This document shows, in pieces, positions 17,417-26,073 of a stretch of 64,000 bases of DNA. Location of the stretch: positions 2,282,001-2,346,000 of the forward strand of contig NZ_AP024601.1 in the NCBI RefSeq assembly GCF_018326425.1. Reading direction: 5' to 3'. The stretch is from Polycladomyces abyssicola. Lineage in GTDB: Bacteria > Bacillota > Bacilli > Thermoactinomycetales > JIR-001. A program made the translations under genes and the position numbers. The notes under the pieces are model-generated. The model made no database searches, was not told the DNA's origin, and worked only from the letters and a program-made list of their open reading frames with translations. Every line of letters begins with the position of its first letter. Positions within the stretch are counted from its first letter, which is position 1.

Positions 17417-18553
17417 ATGAAAATGGGCGTGATCGGATACGGTCGACGTATTCGCAACATGTTGGCCGAAATCCGGAAAGCGGACACTGATTGCCGCGTC
17501 GTCGCGATTACCGACGTACGTAATGATGAAATTCGCGCGGCCGATCCGTCTTTGAAAGATGTCGCCTTTTACGAGGATTACCGCCTGATGCTGACCGAGA
17601 ACAAATTGGACGGACTTTTGATCGGCACCCGATGTTCCATGCACGCTACCATCGCCGTGGATGTTTTGCCTTACGGCATCCCGCTTTTTTTGGAGAAGCC
17701 GGTCGCCACCCGCATGGAGGATCTCGTTCGGCTGAAAAGCGTGGCCGACTCAACGAATACGCCAGTGGTCGTCTCCTTTCCGCTGCGAACGGCCCCCATC
17801 GTGCAACTGGCCAAGGAAATCGTGAATTCGGGCAGAATCGGGTCAGTTGAACACGTGCAAGCGATCAACAATGTACCCTACGGCGGCGTCTACTACCATC
17901 ACTGGTACCGGGACGAAAACGAAACGGGCGGCCTTTTTCTGCAAAAGGCAACACATGATTTCGACTACATTCAGTATTTGCTGGGGGAACGGAAGCCGGT
18001 CCGGATCTGTGCGGTGACCTCCAAACAAATCTTCAAGGGGGACAAACCGGCCGGGCTCAAATGCCGGGACTGCGACGAACGGGACACCTGTCCGGAAAGC
18101 ATGTATCGTGTCCATCGGGCCGCTCACGAGACACCGGCCGGAGAATACTGCTGTTTTGCTGTGGATACGGGCAACGAAGACTCCAGCAGTGCAATCATCC
18201 AGTATGATACCGGTATGCATGTCGCTTACTCGCAAAACTTTGTCGTCCGTCACCGGGCGGGTACGCGTTCCTGTCGTCTGATTGGATTCCGCGGCACGTT
18301 GGAATTCGATTTCTATACCAATCGCATCACCGTTCATTTGCATCACACCAAGCGCGTGGAAACCCATCAGATCGGAGATGACGGGGAACATTTCGGCGGA
18401 GACGCCGTACTGGCCCGCAATTTTATCGAGGTGATGAGAGGAACGGCCGTCTCCCTGTCGCCCCTGCAGTCCGGATTGGACAGTGCCCTACTCTGCTTAA
18501 AGGCGCGGGAGTCGGCACGCACCCACACATTCCAGGAAGTGAAATGGGATTAA
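17417..18553 (+). CDS. Gfo/Idh/MocA family oxidoreductase with Cys cluster
   Basis: 378 residues. Rossmann motif MGVIGYGRR at the N-terminus, then FLEKPVATR (Lys-Pro motif), then LQKATHDFDYIQYLLG. A distinctive insert, CRDCDERDTCPES, has three closely spaced Cys plus a later CC pair; similar inserts occur in some Gfo/Idh proteins and could bind metal. The ATG at 17417 is 8 nt from GAGGAG; the one at 17411 is too close. The 168 bp upstream (17249-17416) shows no gene. Last gene of the rightward unit, followed by a terminator. Confidence 0.88.
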   Translation: MKMGVIGYGRRIRNMLAEIRKADTDCRVVAITDVRNDEIRAADPSLKDVAFYEDYRLMLTENKLDGLLIGTRCSMHATIAVDVLPYGIPLFLEKPVATRMEDLVRLKSVADSTNTPVVVSFPLRTAPIVQLAKEIVNSGRIGSVEHVQAINNVPYGGVYYHHWYRDENETGGLFLQKATHDFDYIQYLLGERKPVRICAVTSKQIFKGDKPAGLKCRDCDERDTCPESMYRVHRAAHETPAGEYCCFAVDTGNEDSSSAIIQYDTGMHVAYSQNFVVRHRAGTRSCRLIGFRGTLEFDFYTNRITVHLHHTKRVETHQIGDDGEHFGGDAVLARNFIEVMRGTAVSLSPLQSGLDSALLCLKARESARTHTFQEVKWD

Positions 18554-18676
18554 ATCGGGTCAGAGATGATTTGGGTAAGCACAAACGTTTGTCGGATCAA
18601 GCGGTAGATTTGCAGTCTGACTTGAAAAAATGTATTTACAAGCTTGCCAACTGCTAGTAGGAAATAGTCGGAATAC

Positions 18677-18705
18677 AAAACCCAGCGGTTTTCCGCTGGT
18701 TTTTT
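18677..18705. terminator. Bidirectional rho-independent terminator
   Basis: CCAGCGG (18682-18688), loop TTTT, CCGCTGG (18693-18699), then T6 on the plus strand; A4 before the stem gives a T-run on the minus strand. It ends the oxidoreductase unit from the left and could end a leftward transcript covering the small ORF at 18719-18883. Confidence 0.8.
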
Positions 18706-18718
18706 CAAAGCTGTAAGG

Positions 18719-18883
18719 TTACCAGTGGACAATTGAGAAAAGAAGAAGGGAAAAAAATAGAATGAGAAGAGACACGATCGCCATCAATATCTTTCCAAAA
18801 GACCTCCTATGTTCCACTGCGGCTATTGTTAAAATATGGACAATCGCATAAAAAAGACGTAATTTGCTTTGATCTTGAGACAT
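18719..18883 (-). CDS. Possible small membrane protein (54 residues)
   Basis: An ORF starting MSQDQSKLRLFY and ending SIVHW, with a hydrophobic C-terminal helix (about residues 32-52, ILMAIVSLLILFFSLLLFSI). The stop is 14 bp from the bidirectional terminator, which supports transcription across it. The ribosome binding site is weak. No family was recognised. It lies downstream of the GH20 gene on the same strand, in an otherwise gene-poor AT-rich gap (18554-19180). Confidence 0.35.
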   Translation of the reverse strand: MSQDQSKLRLFYAIVHILTIAAVEHRRSFGKILMAIVSLLILFFSLLLFSIVHW

Positions 18884-18923
18884 TTCATCACATCTGATAA
18901 CAAATACAGAAAGAAAAGAGTGA

Positions 18924-18951
18924 AGACCCGTCCAAAATCTGTGACGGGTCT
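18924..18951 (-). terminator. Hairpin downstream of the GH20 operon
   Basis: AGACCCGTC (18924-18932) pairs with GACGGGTCT (18943-18951), a 9-bp stem with a 10-nt loop. On the minus strand it is followed by TTCACTCTTTTC, a loose T-rich tail. It may terminate the leftward four-gene operon that ends at 19181. Confidence 0.4.
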
Positions 18952-19180
18952 CCCATACACATAAGCAGACTAATATCAGTATAGCTCAGAAAATTCGTTC
19001 AAACAATGCCTGTTCACCTGAATCTTTTAAATGTACCTATTTGCAGGCATGCTAAATCATAGAGAAATCCAAAGAGAAGCATACAAGAAGCCGAAGATAT
19101 GGATTGGGCAACGATCATTATGGCCTTATTTTTGGCGATTTTTGAGAAGAAACACCAAACAGAACTTCGCTTACCGTTTC

Positions 19181-20962
19181 TTATGTTCCGTCACCCTGCC
19201 ACCTCTTCAGCGCATCACCCGCCTGCCGCCGGATAAGGTCCAGACGGGAGGCCAGCCATTCTTCGGCATCTCGCGGACGATAAAAGGCAGTAAATAGTGG
19301 CAGCGCCTCCTGTTCCCACTCATCGGCCATCCGTAACGCTTCTTTTACGTATCCGCACACGATGGCAGTTTCCGTTCGTGTACTCCATCCCCTGTCGATC
19401 CGGTATCCATGCTCCAATGCATGTTGGGTCCATAACTGCAAATGGCGCAGTTTGGCCATCATGCGGTACATTTCCGCTTCCCGACGCCGTCGTACGGCTT
19501 GACGGGCTAAAGCCTCCATCGCTTCCGGATCGTCGTACAGCCCGTTGGCATAATGGCCGGGATTGATGCGGTGAAAGGGGATTGTCGTCTTCGTCCCGAA
19601 CAGCCGACGGCTGACGGTATCGTCCACTCTCGTCAAGTCCGGTGGTTGTCCAGTCCAAAAACATTCGGCCGCCAACAGCGCTCCGTACCAGATCACCGGA
19701 AATGGTTCGGTGGGGGGATGGACACTCGTATACCGAGCCCATGCCGTCCCCACCGCCCCATCCCACGAACCAGTGGCCAGACGCTGAGCCCAATCGGCCA
19801 GGTTGTTCGCCCGCACTCTGTAATTGGGCAAATGGAATGCATGTTCATCAGCCCCCTGGATACAACCCGCGCCGAACAGATGAAACCCGAATGTCCGATA
19901 CCGTTCGATATGCCGGTCAATCTGTTGATGAATACGGTCACCGGTATAGTAGCACCAAACCATCAGGGAAATGTTTCGAGACAATTGATCCAGTGACCGG
20001 TCGGACATGCCCCGCAGCATATCGTCCCAGATGACCGGGATTTTCCCGTGTCGTCGCACCAGCTCCGCCATCCGGTTGACATGATGGACGTAATTGGTTT
20101 CGCGGCCGTCCTCCCCCCATCGTTCACGGCACCGGGAACATGCGTGCAAATGGAAGGTTTCATCCGCTCCGAGGTGAATGTGGCGGGACCCTTGGTGTGC
20201 CGCCATCATCCGTTCGACCAATGTTTCCACATAGGCGGCGGCTTCGGGATGAGAGGGGCAGAGATCCCCGATCTGATCCGGCAATTCGCGAAACCGAGCC
20301 CACCGGTCATGACGCAAAATGTAATGCAGGTGACCAAACGTTTGTTGTAACGGCATCACCTCGATGAAGTGATCGTGGGCGACTTGCTGCAGCCGTTCCA
20401 ACTCGGTCAATGTCAACGCATGGGGATGCCGCCACCCTTCATCCCCCCAGGGAACGCGATCCTCATACTCGACCAGCAACAGATTAATCTTGTAACGGGA
20501 CAGTTCGATGATCGCCTCTTCCAAATATGCCGTTGTCGGCACCCCGGCCTTGAAATCCAAGTGAATGCCGCGCAGGGAGACACACGGCTCGTCCTGGATC
20601 ATACATGCGGGAAACCCACCGTCCTCCTCCCGTAACTGTTGCAGGGTGAGCCAACCGTGGTACCATCCCCGGGCGGTGGGAGCAACCAGGCGGATTCCAC
20701 CTTCGTCCACCGACAAGGCATACCCATCCGGATGACGGGGACGCTCCCTTTCCGCGATGGGTGCGGGATCTCCCCATACCAGAGAAAAACCGGATACGGC
20801 TTCCACCCGAACGGTGTCAGAGAGACGGCGCACCTTGCGCATCAGCCGCTCATCACAGGCTGTATCCAATGAAACCGCGGGTGGTTGGGAAGCGTCGGGC
20901 ACAAACTTCCCCGCCCGCAAACAGATCTGCTTGGGTTCGGGCAATAACCGCATCGTATTCAT
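19181..20962 (-). CDS. Glycoside hydrolase family 20 (beta-N-acetylhexosaminidase-like)
   Basis: 593 residues. An N-terminal GH20b-like alpha/beta domain (about 1-130) is followed by the catalytic barrel starting LRGIHLDFKAGVP. The diagnostic Asp-Glu pair is present in LGADETFHL (D267, E268); GH20 uses these for substrate-assisted removal of terminal GlcNAc or GalNAc. No signal peptide, so it acts on imported oligosaccharide. GGGAGG lies 9 nt before ATG 20962, which overlaps the previous stop in ATGA. Last of four coupled genes. A ~200-residue C-terminal extension follows the barrel. Confidence 0.88.
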   Translation of the reverse strand: MNTMRLLPEPKQICLRAGKFVPDASQPPAVSLDTACDERLMRKVRRLSDTVRVEAVSGFSLVWGDPAPIAERERPRHPDGYALSVDEGGIRLVAPTARGWYHGWLTLQQLREEDGGFPACMIQDEPCVSLRGIHLDFKAGVPTTAYLEEAIIELSRYKINLLLVEYEDRVPWGDEGWRHPHALTLTELERLQQVAHDHFIEVMPLQQTFGHLHYILRHDRWARFRELPDQIGDLCPSHPEAAAYVETLVERMMAAHQGSRHIHLGADETFHLHACSRCRERWGEDGRETNYVHHVNRMAELVRRHGKIPVIWDDMLRGMSDRSLDQLSRNISLMVWCYYTGDRIHQQIDRHIERYRTFGFHLFGAGCIQGADEHAFHLPNYRVRANNLADWAQRLATGSWDGAVGTAWARYTSVHPPTEPFPVIWYGALLAAECFWTGQPPDLTRVDDTVSRRLFGTKTTIPFHRINPGHYANGLYDDPEAMEALARQAVRRRREAEMYRMMAKLRHLQLWTQHALEHGYRIDRGWSTRTETAIVCGYVKEALRMADEWEQEALPLFTAFYRPRDAEEWLASRLDLIRRQAGDALKRWQGDGT

Positions 20963-22692
20963 CCGCTATCTCCTCCCACTCGCACATGCGCGTCTCCTGC
21001 CCGAATCGTTCCCCTTACCTCGTAAAAATCAAAACCGTCCATCCGCTTCAACCGGACGCGATCCGCCGTCAAACCCGAGAATGACAGGGGTGGAATCGCG
21101 TGTCCCTGACCGTCCGGAGACAGAATCAGCAGGGTGGCATCCGGTATCTCATGAGGAGACCGGACGCGAATTTCCCACTCGCCTGACTCGTTTTTGCAGC
21201 AAACTAAATCAACCTGACGCCGGAGCCACTCCCAATGATCGATCTCCTCCGCTGTCCACCACACCAGCCCCATTTCTCTCCCCGCCTCAGTCAGGGCAAT
21301 CACCGCCCGCGCCACCTCCGGCTTCGTGTGAATGTGGTGCGGATGAAACAAAAAGTGGGCAACACCGTGATGTCGCATGCACCGATTCAACAAGGGAAAA
21401 CACACCTCAAATGGTACGGTCCACACGAGGTCCTGCGTCAGCAAAGGAATTTCCAACACATCCATTCGCCGCATTCCGTCTCCGGTATCCTCGATCGGGA
21501 ACCATGGATGACAACTGCCGAACAAAAAACCGATATCTCCCCGTTTGGTCGGCCCCTTGGTCTGATCCACCCGAATGCCTCTTCGTTCACACCACCGGTA
21601 AAATTCGGTTCCCCCTTCCCAGCGCAGATAATGGTTTTTGTTGGTCACGATCGGAACACCCGACCGTTCCCGCAACCAACGCCATTGGAAATCGAAATCG
21701 TCCTCCCCCCAACAGGAGCGCGCATCGTCTTTCATCGCATTGTAATGGAGGGCGAGCTCGTGGCCATGAGAACGGATGGCCGTGTAGGTCGCCGGACGAT
21801 AACCGCCCGGATACATCACGCACCATGTTGCCTTTACGTCGGCTTGATCGAGCACCCGTAGTGTCGACATCGCCGCCTCGTCTTCGTTCAAATCGGAGTC
21901 CAACGACAGATGCCCCACCGCAGATACACCACCCGGCCAATACCAGAGCATGGGCAGTGGCACACCCTGACGTCCTGCTCCCCACCAGATGAGACGGATT
22001 AACAAATTCCGCCATTCATCCGCCACCGGCACTTGGAAAAACGGTGCTCCCCCGTCGAACGGTTGTCGGTCCCGTTCCCAATCCAGCACCATTCCGTCTT
22101 CCGCTTTGAGAATCCCATCGTCGATCGGTGCGGTACCATCGGGGGCAGGCACCCCGTCCCGCTTGACCGGTATCCCTTGTTGAATACGGACGACCGTGGT
22201 TGCCACATCCGGTGAAATTGCCACGGCCAGTCCATTTCCCGTTTGCCGTACAGCGATACCGTCCCCCACACTCGCTCCCCGTGAAACGATCGTACCCAGC
22301 GACGTGGCGGTGAGCGCCTTCATTCCAGCGATAGAAAAGGCATGAAGCGGCACATGACATTCCCGGGTGACCGGATGGTCCGAAATTCCCGTCAACCACC
22401 CTTCTTCTTCAACCACACCCGTGTATCGGACGCCCAACACCTCGTCCAAACCCGTGCCGTCCCCGATCTGAATCAACGTGCCTCCCCTATGAACAAAACG
22501 CGCCAATCTCTCACATTCGGCCGCAGAGCACATCGGCCTGCCGACCGACAGCAACACAGCCGGTAAATCCCGCATCGCTTCCGCCACCGTTTCGTGGCGG
22601 GCAAAGGGTAATCCGGCATGAGACAGGATCTCTTCCAGATAAAGAGAATACGACGACACCTTCCCTCTGTCATGTACAAGCAACCCGATCAT
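20959..22692 (-). CDS. Two-domain protein: amidotransferase-like fold plus NodB-like deacetylase
   Basis: 577 residues. The first ~240 residues resemble the class I glutamine-amidotransferase-like fold seen in beta-galactosidase trimerisation domains, with no clear catalytic Cys triad. Residues about 255-480 look like a NodB polysaccharide-deacetylase barrel: HLSLDSDLNE carries the Asp pair and SHGHELALHYN the metal-binding His pair, with LFHPHHIH late. Deacetylation of an N-acetylated sugar is the likely role (inference). Both ends overlap neighbours in ATGA. Confidence 0.75.
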   Translation of the reverse strand: MIGLLVHDRGKVSSYSLYLEEILSHAGLPFARHETVAEAMRDLPAVLLSVGRPMCSAAECERLARFVHRGGTLIQIGDGTGLDEVLGVRYTGVVEEEGWLTGISDHPVTRECHVPLHAFSIAGMKALTATSLGTIVSRGASVGDGIAVRQTGNGLAVAISPDVATTVVRIQQGIPVKRDGVPAPDGTAPIDDGILKAEDGMVLDWERDRQPFDGGAPFFQVPVADEWRNLLIRLIWWGAGRQGVPLPMLWYWPGGVSAVGHLSLDSDLNEDEAAMSTLRVLDQADVKATWCVMYPGGYRPATYTAIRSHGHELALHYNAMKDDARSCWGEDDFDFQWRWLRERSGVPIVTNKNHYLRWEGGTEFYRWCERRGIRVDQTKGPTKRGDIGFLFGSCHPWFPIEDTGDGMRRMDVLEIPLLTQDLVWTVPFEVCFPLLNRCMRHHGVAHFLFHPHHIHTKPEVARAVIALTEAGREMGLVWWTAEEIDHWEWLRRQVDLVCCKNESGEWEIRVRSPHEIPDATLLILSPDGQGHAIPPLSFSGLTADRVRLKRMDGFDFYEVRGTIRAGDAHVRVGGDSG

Positions 22693-23564
22693 CTGGCATT
22701 GGCCCTCTTTGCGGAGACTTTGTCAATGATTGCGCGCAATGTCGCGATATCCGCTCTGGCGCGCTCCACATCAGGCAGAGGCGCATGCGATTCAATCGAC
22801 AAATATCCCGTATAGCCGATCTCCATCAATCCCTCCACCACCGGATGGTGGTCGACATCTCCCTCGCCCAACAACCGCTGTTGGAAATGCTCCATTCCGT
22901 GACGAGTCAAGTTTTGAAATCCGCCGGCCACATCCGAAGAGGGTACCCGCGCCACGTCCTTGATGTGAACATGAAACAGGTGATCTCTCAATTGGTGAAT
23001 GGACGATTTGCCGAAATCCGTATCAGTAATTGCCATATTCCCCGCGTCATGAATCAAACCTACATTGTCCCGGTCCACCAACCGCAGGAAGCGCAGCGCA
23101 TCGTTGACCGTTTCCACAAGTGAACCGTTATGAATTTCGATCATCAATTTGCAACCGTACATCGCGGCGCGATCAGCACACTTTCGGATCCATTCCGCCC
23201 CTTTGAGAAAATGGTACTCGTGCGCGCGAAATGCGTGCGGACCGCCGCATCCCACACGGATGAGCGGACAGTCCAACTCGGCGGCGTGTTCCAAAAAACG
23301 CTCCAATCGTTCCACGTCCCGTTGGCAATCCGCGTCGTTGTCAGTTGAGAAACGACCGAGATACGTGCCGATTCCGATCACAGGCAGTCCGTATTCTTTT
23401 GATAATGCCTTAATCTCCTCCAACCTCGCAGCGGAAGTCTCCTCCGACAAATGCGGTTCTCTTCCGTACAGCTCCACCCCGTCAACGCCTAAGTCTTCAC
23501 ATATGCGAAACGTTTGATGGATGCTCCGGTCTTTAAACAACACCGTAAATACGGAAATCTTCAC
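22689..23564 (-). CDS. TIM-barrel sugar phosphate isomerase/epimerase
   Basis: 291 residues, AP-endonuclease-2-like barrel: GVDGVELYGREPHLS at the start, LMIEIHNGSLVE with a metal Glu, GLIHDAGNMA, HLFHVHIKDVAR with the His/Asp ligands and LSIESHAP at the end. Probably isomerises, epimerises or dehydrates a keto-sugar intermediate. Coupled by ATGA overlaps to genes on both sides, so it is expected to work on the same substrate. It is a paralogue, not a copy, of the barrel at 4362-5222. Confidence 0.83.
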   Translation of the reverse strand: MKISVFTVLFKDRSIHQTFRICEDLGVDGVELYGREPHLSEETSAARLEEIKALSKEYGLPVIGIGTYLGRFSTDNDADCQRDVERLERFLEHAAELDCPLIRVGCGGPHAFRAHEYHFLKGAEWIRKCADRAAMYGCKLMIEIHNGSLVETVNDALRFLRLVDRDNVGLIHDAGNMAITDTDFGKSSIHQLRDHLFHVHIKDVARVPSSDVAGGFQNLTRHGMEHFQQRLLGEGDVDHHPVVEGLMEIGYTGYLSIESHAPLPDVERARADIATLRAIIDKVSAKRANAR

Positions 23565-24835
23565 GATCCTGCCTCCTCTTTTCGCTCGTTCCGCAAACCG
23601 GGGAGCGCGGCGATTCCCCGTTTGACCCGTTCCTCCGTTTCACGGGAAAACGGCGCGGGCAAACCGAAATACATATACGATTCCTCCACCTCGTATCCAC
23701 CTTCATCCACATAACGTGCCGGACATAGATACCCCAAACATCCATTCACATAACCGACGGGGATGACGCGGTGCCGAGGAAAGCGCCTTCTCAGCCACAG
23801 TCCGTATTCCACCGTCATTTCTGCACTGAACCCGTACAGAACGACCCGCTCGCTGATCTGTAGCCGTCCGATGTCCAAGCACGGCTTCCACCCCGTCTTT
23901 TTCCTAACCGACTCCCGCCATGCCGGGTACAGTTGACTTGTTTCGATGTCGGGTAGGAAAGGACGTGGAACGACCGTTTGCAATGGCAGTTCCACCTCGT
24001 GAGAATCGATTGACAAATATGGAAACTCGGTTTCCATTTCTGTCAAGAGACGAATTACCTCCTGCCCCAACAATCGGCCCAACCGTTCCACTTCCGCTGG
24101 ACCCCCGCGGTAGAAAGCACCGCGTTCATCTACCAAGCGCGGTCGGATGTCCCCACAGCATCCCTGCAAAAACATCGCCTTGACACCTGGGATGGCAGTC
24201 TCAATCCTACGACGTGCCGCCCCGGGGTAGTCGGCGGTAAAATGATATCCGCCTGCTACCGTCGGATGACAAGTGTAATGAAACCACAATGACTTCCAAG
24301 TTCCGTCGACACGGCGAAACCCGACCACCGTGACGCAGTCGTCGCGCGGACCGCTCTCCTCCGGTTTCATCACGACTCGACCGTCTTCCTGCCGGCGTCG
24401 GTTGACGCCGAAAGAACAACATCCTTGTGCAGAATATATCCTGACGTCTTCCAAATCGGCGGCGGCCTGAGCCGCCAACCGAAGAACCGTCTGTTTCAAC
24501 CAGATCAGATACTGATCAGACGGTTTCCCCAACACCGGGTGCATCCCCTTTGACGTTTGCGGACCGCTATGTGTGTGCGACGCGGCGAACCACACATCAG
24601 CCATTTGGGAATCTGTCGCCATCCAGACACGGCGAACCTCATCCGACCATTCGGCATCAAACCAGATTACATCCGCCGTGACCATTCCCACGCGTGTGTC
24701 GTCATGTTCGATCACCATCACCTGCATCGTCAACTCATCCCACACGCCTTCCGCTGGACGATCCCGGAACGCGTACCCCGCCATTTCGACCCCGGACGGT
24801 GGAGTAATAGTAGCGGATGCCACTCCCACTCGCAT
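23561..24835 (-). CDS. Neutral/alkaline ceramidase-like amidohydrolase
   Basis: 424 residues. The family signatures are clear: VGVASATITPPSG at the N-terminus, AASHTHSGPQ (metal-binding His pair), HYTCHPTVAGGYHFTADYPG and FLQGCCGDIRP. Neutral ceramidases cleave the amide of N-acyl sphingosine, but many bacterial relatives are much shorter, lack a signal peptide, and have unknown substrates; this is one of those. In the company of a hexosaminidase and a deacetylase it may cut another N-acyl amide. First gene of the coupled unit; the ATG at 24835 follows a G-rich ribosome binding site. Confidence 0.8.
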   Translation of the reverse strand: MRVGVASATITPPSGVEMAGYAFRDRPAEGVWDELTMQVMVIEHDDTRVGMVTADVIWFDAEWSDEVRRVWMATDSQMADVWFAASHTHSGPQTSKGMHPVLGKPSDQYLIWLKQTVLRLAAQAAADLEDVRIYSAQGCCSFGVNRRRQEDGRVVMKPEESGPRDDCVTVVGFRRVDGTWKSLWFHYTCHPTVAGGYHFTADYPGAARRRIETAIPGVKAMFLQGCCGDIRPRLVDERGAFYRGGPAEVERLGRLLGQEVIRLLTEMETEFPYLSIDSHEVELPLQTVVPRPFLPDIETSQLYPAWRESVRKKTGWKPCLDIGRLQISERVVLYGFSAEMTVEYGLWLRRRFPRHRVIPVGYVNGCLGYLCPARYVDEGGYEVEESYMYFGLPAPFSRETEERVKRGIAALPGLRNERKEEAGS

Positions 24836-24861
24836 TTGCGCCCCCCTCTCCCCACGATATG

Positions 24862-24875
24862 ATGGAAATTTCCAT
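24862..24875. promoter_or_regulatory. 14-bp perfect palindrome, candidate operator
   Basis: ATGGAAATTTCCAT lies 27 bp upstream of the ceramidase-like gene start, in its leader. Confidence 0.4.
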
Positions 24876-24878
24876 TTC

Positions 24879-24902
24879 AGTTGTATTTCACCTTCATCCA
24901 AC
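24879..24902. promoter_or_regulatory. Candidate shared operator motif
   Basis: CAGTTGTATTTCACCTTCAT here resembles CAGTTGTATCTTACCTGTCT in front of the aminotransferase operon (17 of 24 aligned positions over the whole segment). Both lie shortly upstream of leftward operons of the sugar island. Confidence 0.35.
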
Positions 24903-24950
24903 GTATCACCTCTATTTTGAATTATCAAAAATATAACGAAATAAATAAAG

Positions 24951-24987
24951 CGCGAATCACCGCCCTGCGTGATGTCAGGGCGGTGAG
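24951..24987 (-). terminator. Rho-independent terminator of the polysaccharide deacetylase gene
   Basis: CACCGCCCTG (24958-24967) and CAGGGCGGTG (24976-24985) form a perfect 10-bp stem with an 8-nt loop, 19 bp past the stop at 25005. On the minus strand a T-rich stretch (CGCTTTATTTATTTCG) follows. Confidence 0.65.
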
Positions 24988-25004
24988 GGTTGCTCCCGAA
25001 TCGA

Positions 25005-25898
25005 TCAAGATCGCAACTGACCCGCTACTTCTTGAAGAAGGACAAAACGATATCCCCGTTTTTTCAACAGAGGAATCGCTTGGATCACTCCTTCTGCCGT
25101 GTCGCCGTGGGGCATGTTCATGTGCAGAAGAACAATAGAACCGGGTTTGACACTCAACAGCGCCCGCTTCACTTGTACTGTACTGTACGTCGCCCCGGCA
25201 TCACCCAGTACATCGTAGTTGAGCGGCTTCAAACCCAACTGATGCACGATCTGAACAGCGACATCATCGAAATAGGCGGTACCCGGACGAAAAAACATCG
25301 GTTTACGTCCGGTGAGCCGCTCGATTTTCCGTTCATTGATCATCACTTCATCCACCACTTGCCCCACATCCTGAGTCCCGGCTATGCCGTAGGCCGATCG
25401 CCCATCCACCGACAGCGGCTTGTGCAGAAAACCGTGATTTTCGATCTCAAACAGCGGGTTGTGGGCCAATGACTGAAAGAGTTCTGGATTGGCGTCGATC
25501 CAGCGGCTGTTGATAAACAGCGTTGCCGGAATGCGTTGTTGGATCAGATAGTCAATCAATTTTTTGTCATAACCGCTTCCTTCCTTGCCACCGCAGGCAT
25601 CAAAGGTAAGGGCGACGATTTTTTCACTCGTTTCAAACCGCTGGTAGATCCCCGGCATGTGTTCGCCCCACCGTACGGGATGCTTGTTGCCGTATGTTGT
25701 CAGCAATCTTTGTTTCAGCAAAGCGTCATGGGTGGCTTCCTTAGCTTTATGCGTCTGCACATGTACAACCAGAGCAGGATGAGGGTGGTTGGAGGATGGT
25801 TGAGATCGTGCGTGCGAATGGGAACAACCCGCGAGGAACGTCACCGACAACAACCACACTATCCACATGTACCTTTTCTGATGATGCATCACTCTCAC
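25005..25898 (-). CDS. Polysaccharide deacetylase family lipoprotein
   Basis: 297 residues. A signal peptide with a FLAGC lipobox anchors it outside the membrane. The NodB domain shows LTFDACGG (catalytic and metal Asp), IENHGFLHKPL (His pair) and FFRPGTAYFD. PdaA/PdaC-like enzymes deacetylate peptidoglycan or its fragments. The start could be GTG 25898 (AGGA 7 nt upstream) or ATG 25889; both keep the signal peptide. It has its own terminator and is probably not part of the downstream operon. Confidence 0.85.
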   Translation of the reverse strand: MRVMHHQKRYMWIVWLLSVTFLAGCSHSHARSQPSSNHPHPALVVHVQTHKAKEATHDALLKQRLLTTYGNKHPVRWGEHMPGIYQRFETSEKIVALTFDACGGKEGSGYDKKLIDYLIQQRIPATLFINSRWIDANPELFQSLAHNPLFEIENHGFLHKPLSVDGRSAYGIAGTQDVGQVVDEVMINERKIERLTGRKPMFFRPGTAYFDDVAVQIVHQLGLKPLNYDVLGDAGATYSTVQVKRALLSVKPGSIVLLHMNMPHGDTAEGVIQAIPLLKKRGYRFVLLQEVAGQLRS

Positions 25899-26004
25899 CG
25901 TCCGATCCTAATCGGGATAAACTGGGCGCGTCCCTCTACAGCTGATCGGCCCCATCACCATTTTGCATGTTGGGACTCCCGTTGGATGTGACGTTTTGAT
26001 GACC

Positions 26005-26038
26005 AAAAAAGCCGTTTTCCCAAGTTGGGAAAGCGGCT
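26005..26038 (-). terminator. Rho-independent terminator of the GntR-type regulator
   Basis: AGCCGTTTTCCCAA pairs with TTGGGAAAGCGGCT (14 pairs with one G-U). On the minus strand it is followed by T6. It lies 36 bp past the stop at 26074. Confidence 0.85.
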
Positions 26039-26073
26039 ATGGAACTGCATGCATTCACCCAGTAACAATGTGA

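Noticed and set aside
19099-19236. Short plus-strand ORF beginning MDWATIIMALF
   Set aside because: It has no good ribosome binding site and runs into the 3' end of the GH20 gene on the other strand, so it is probably chance.
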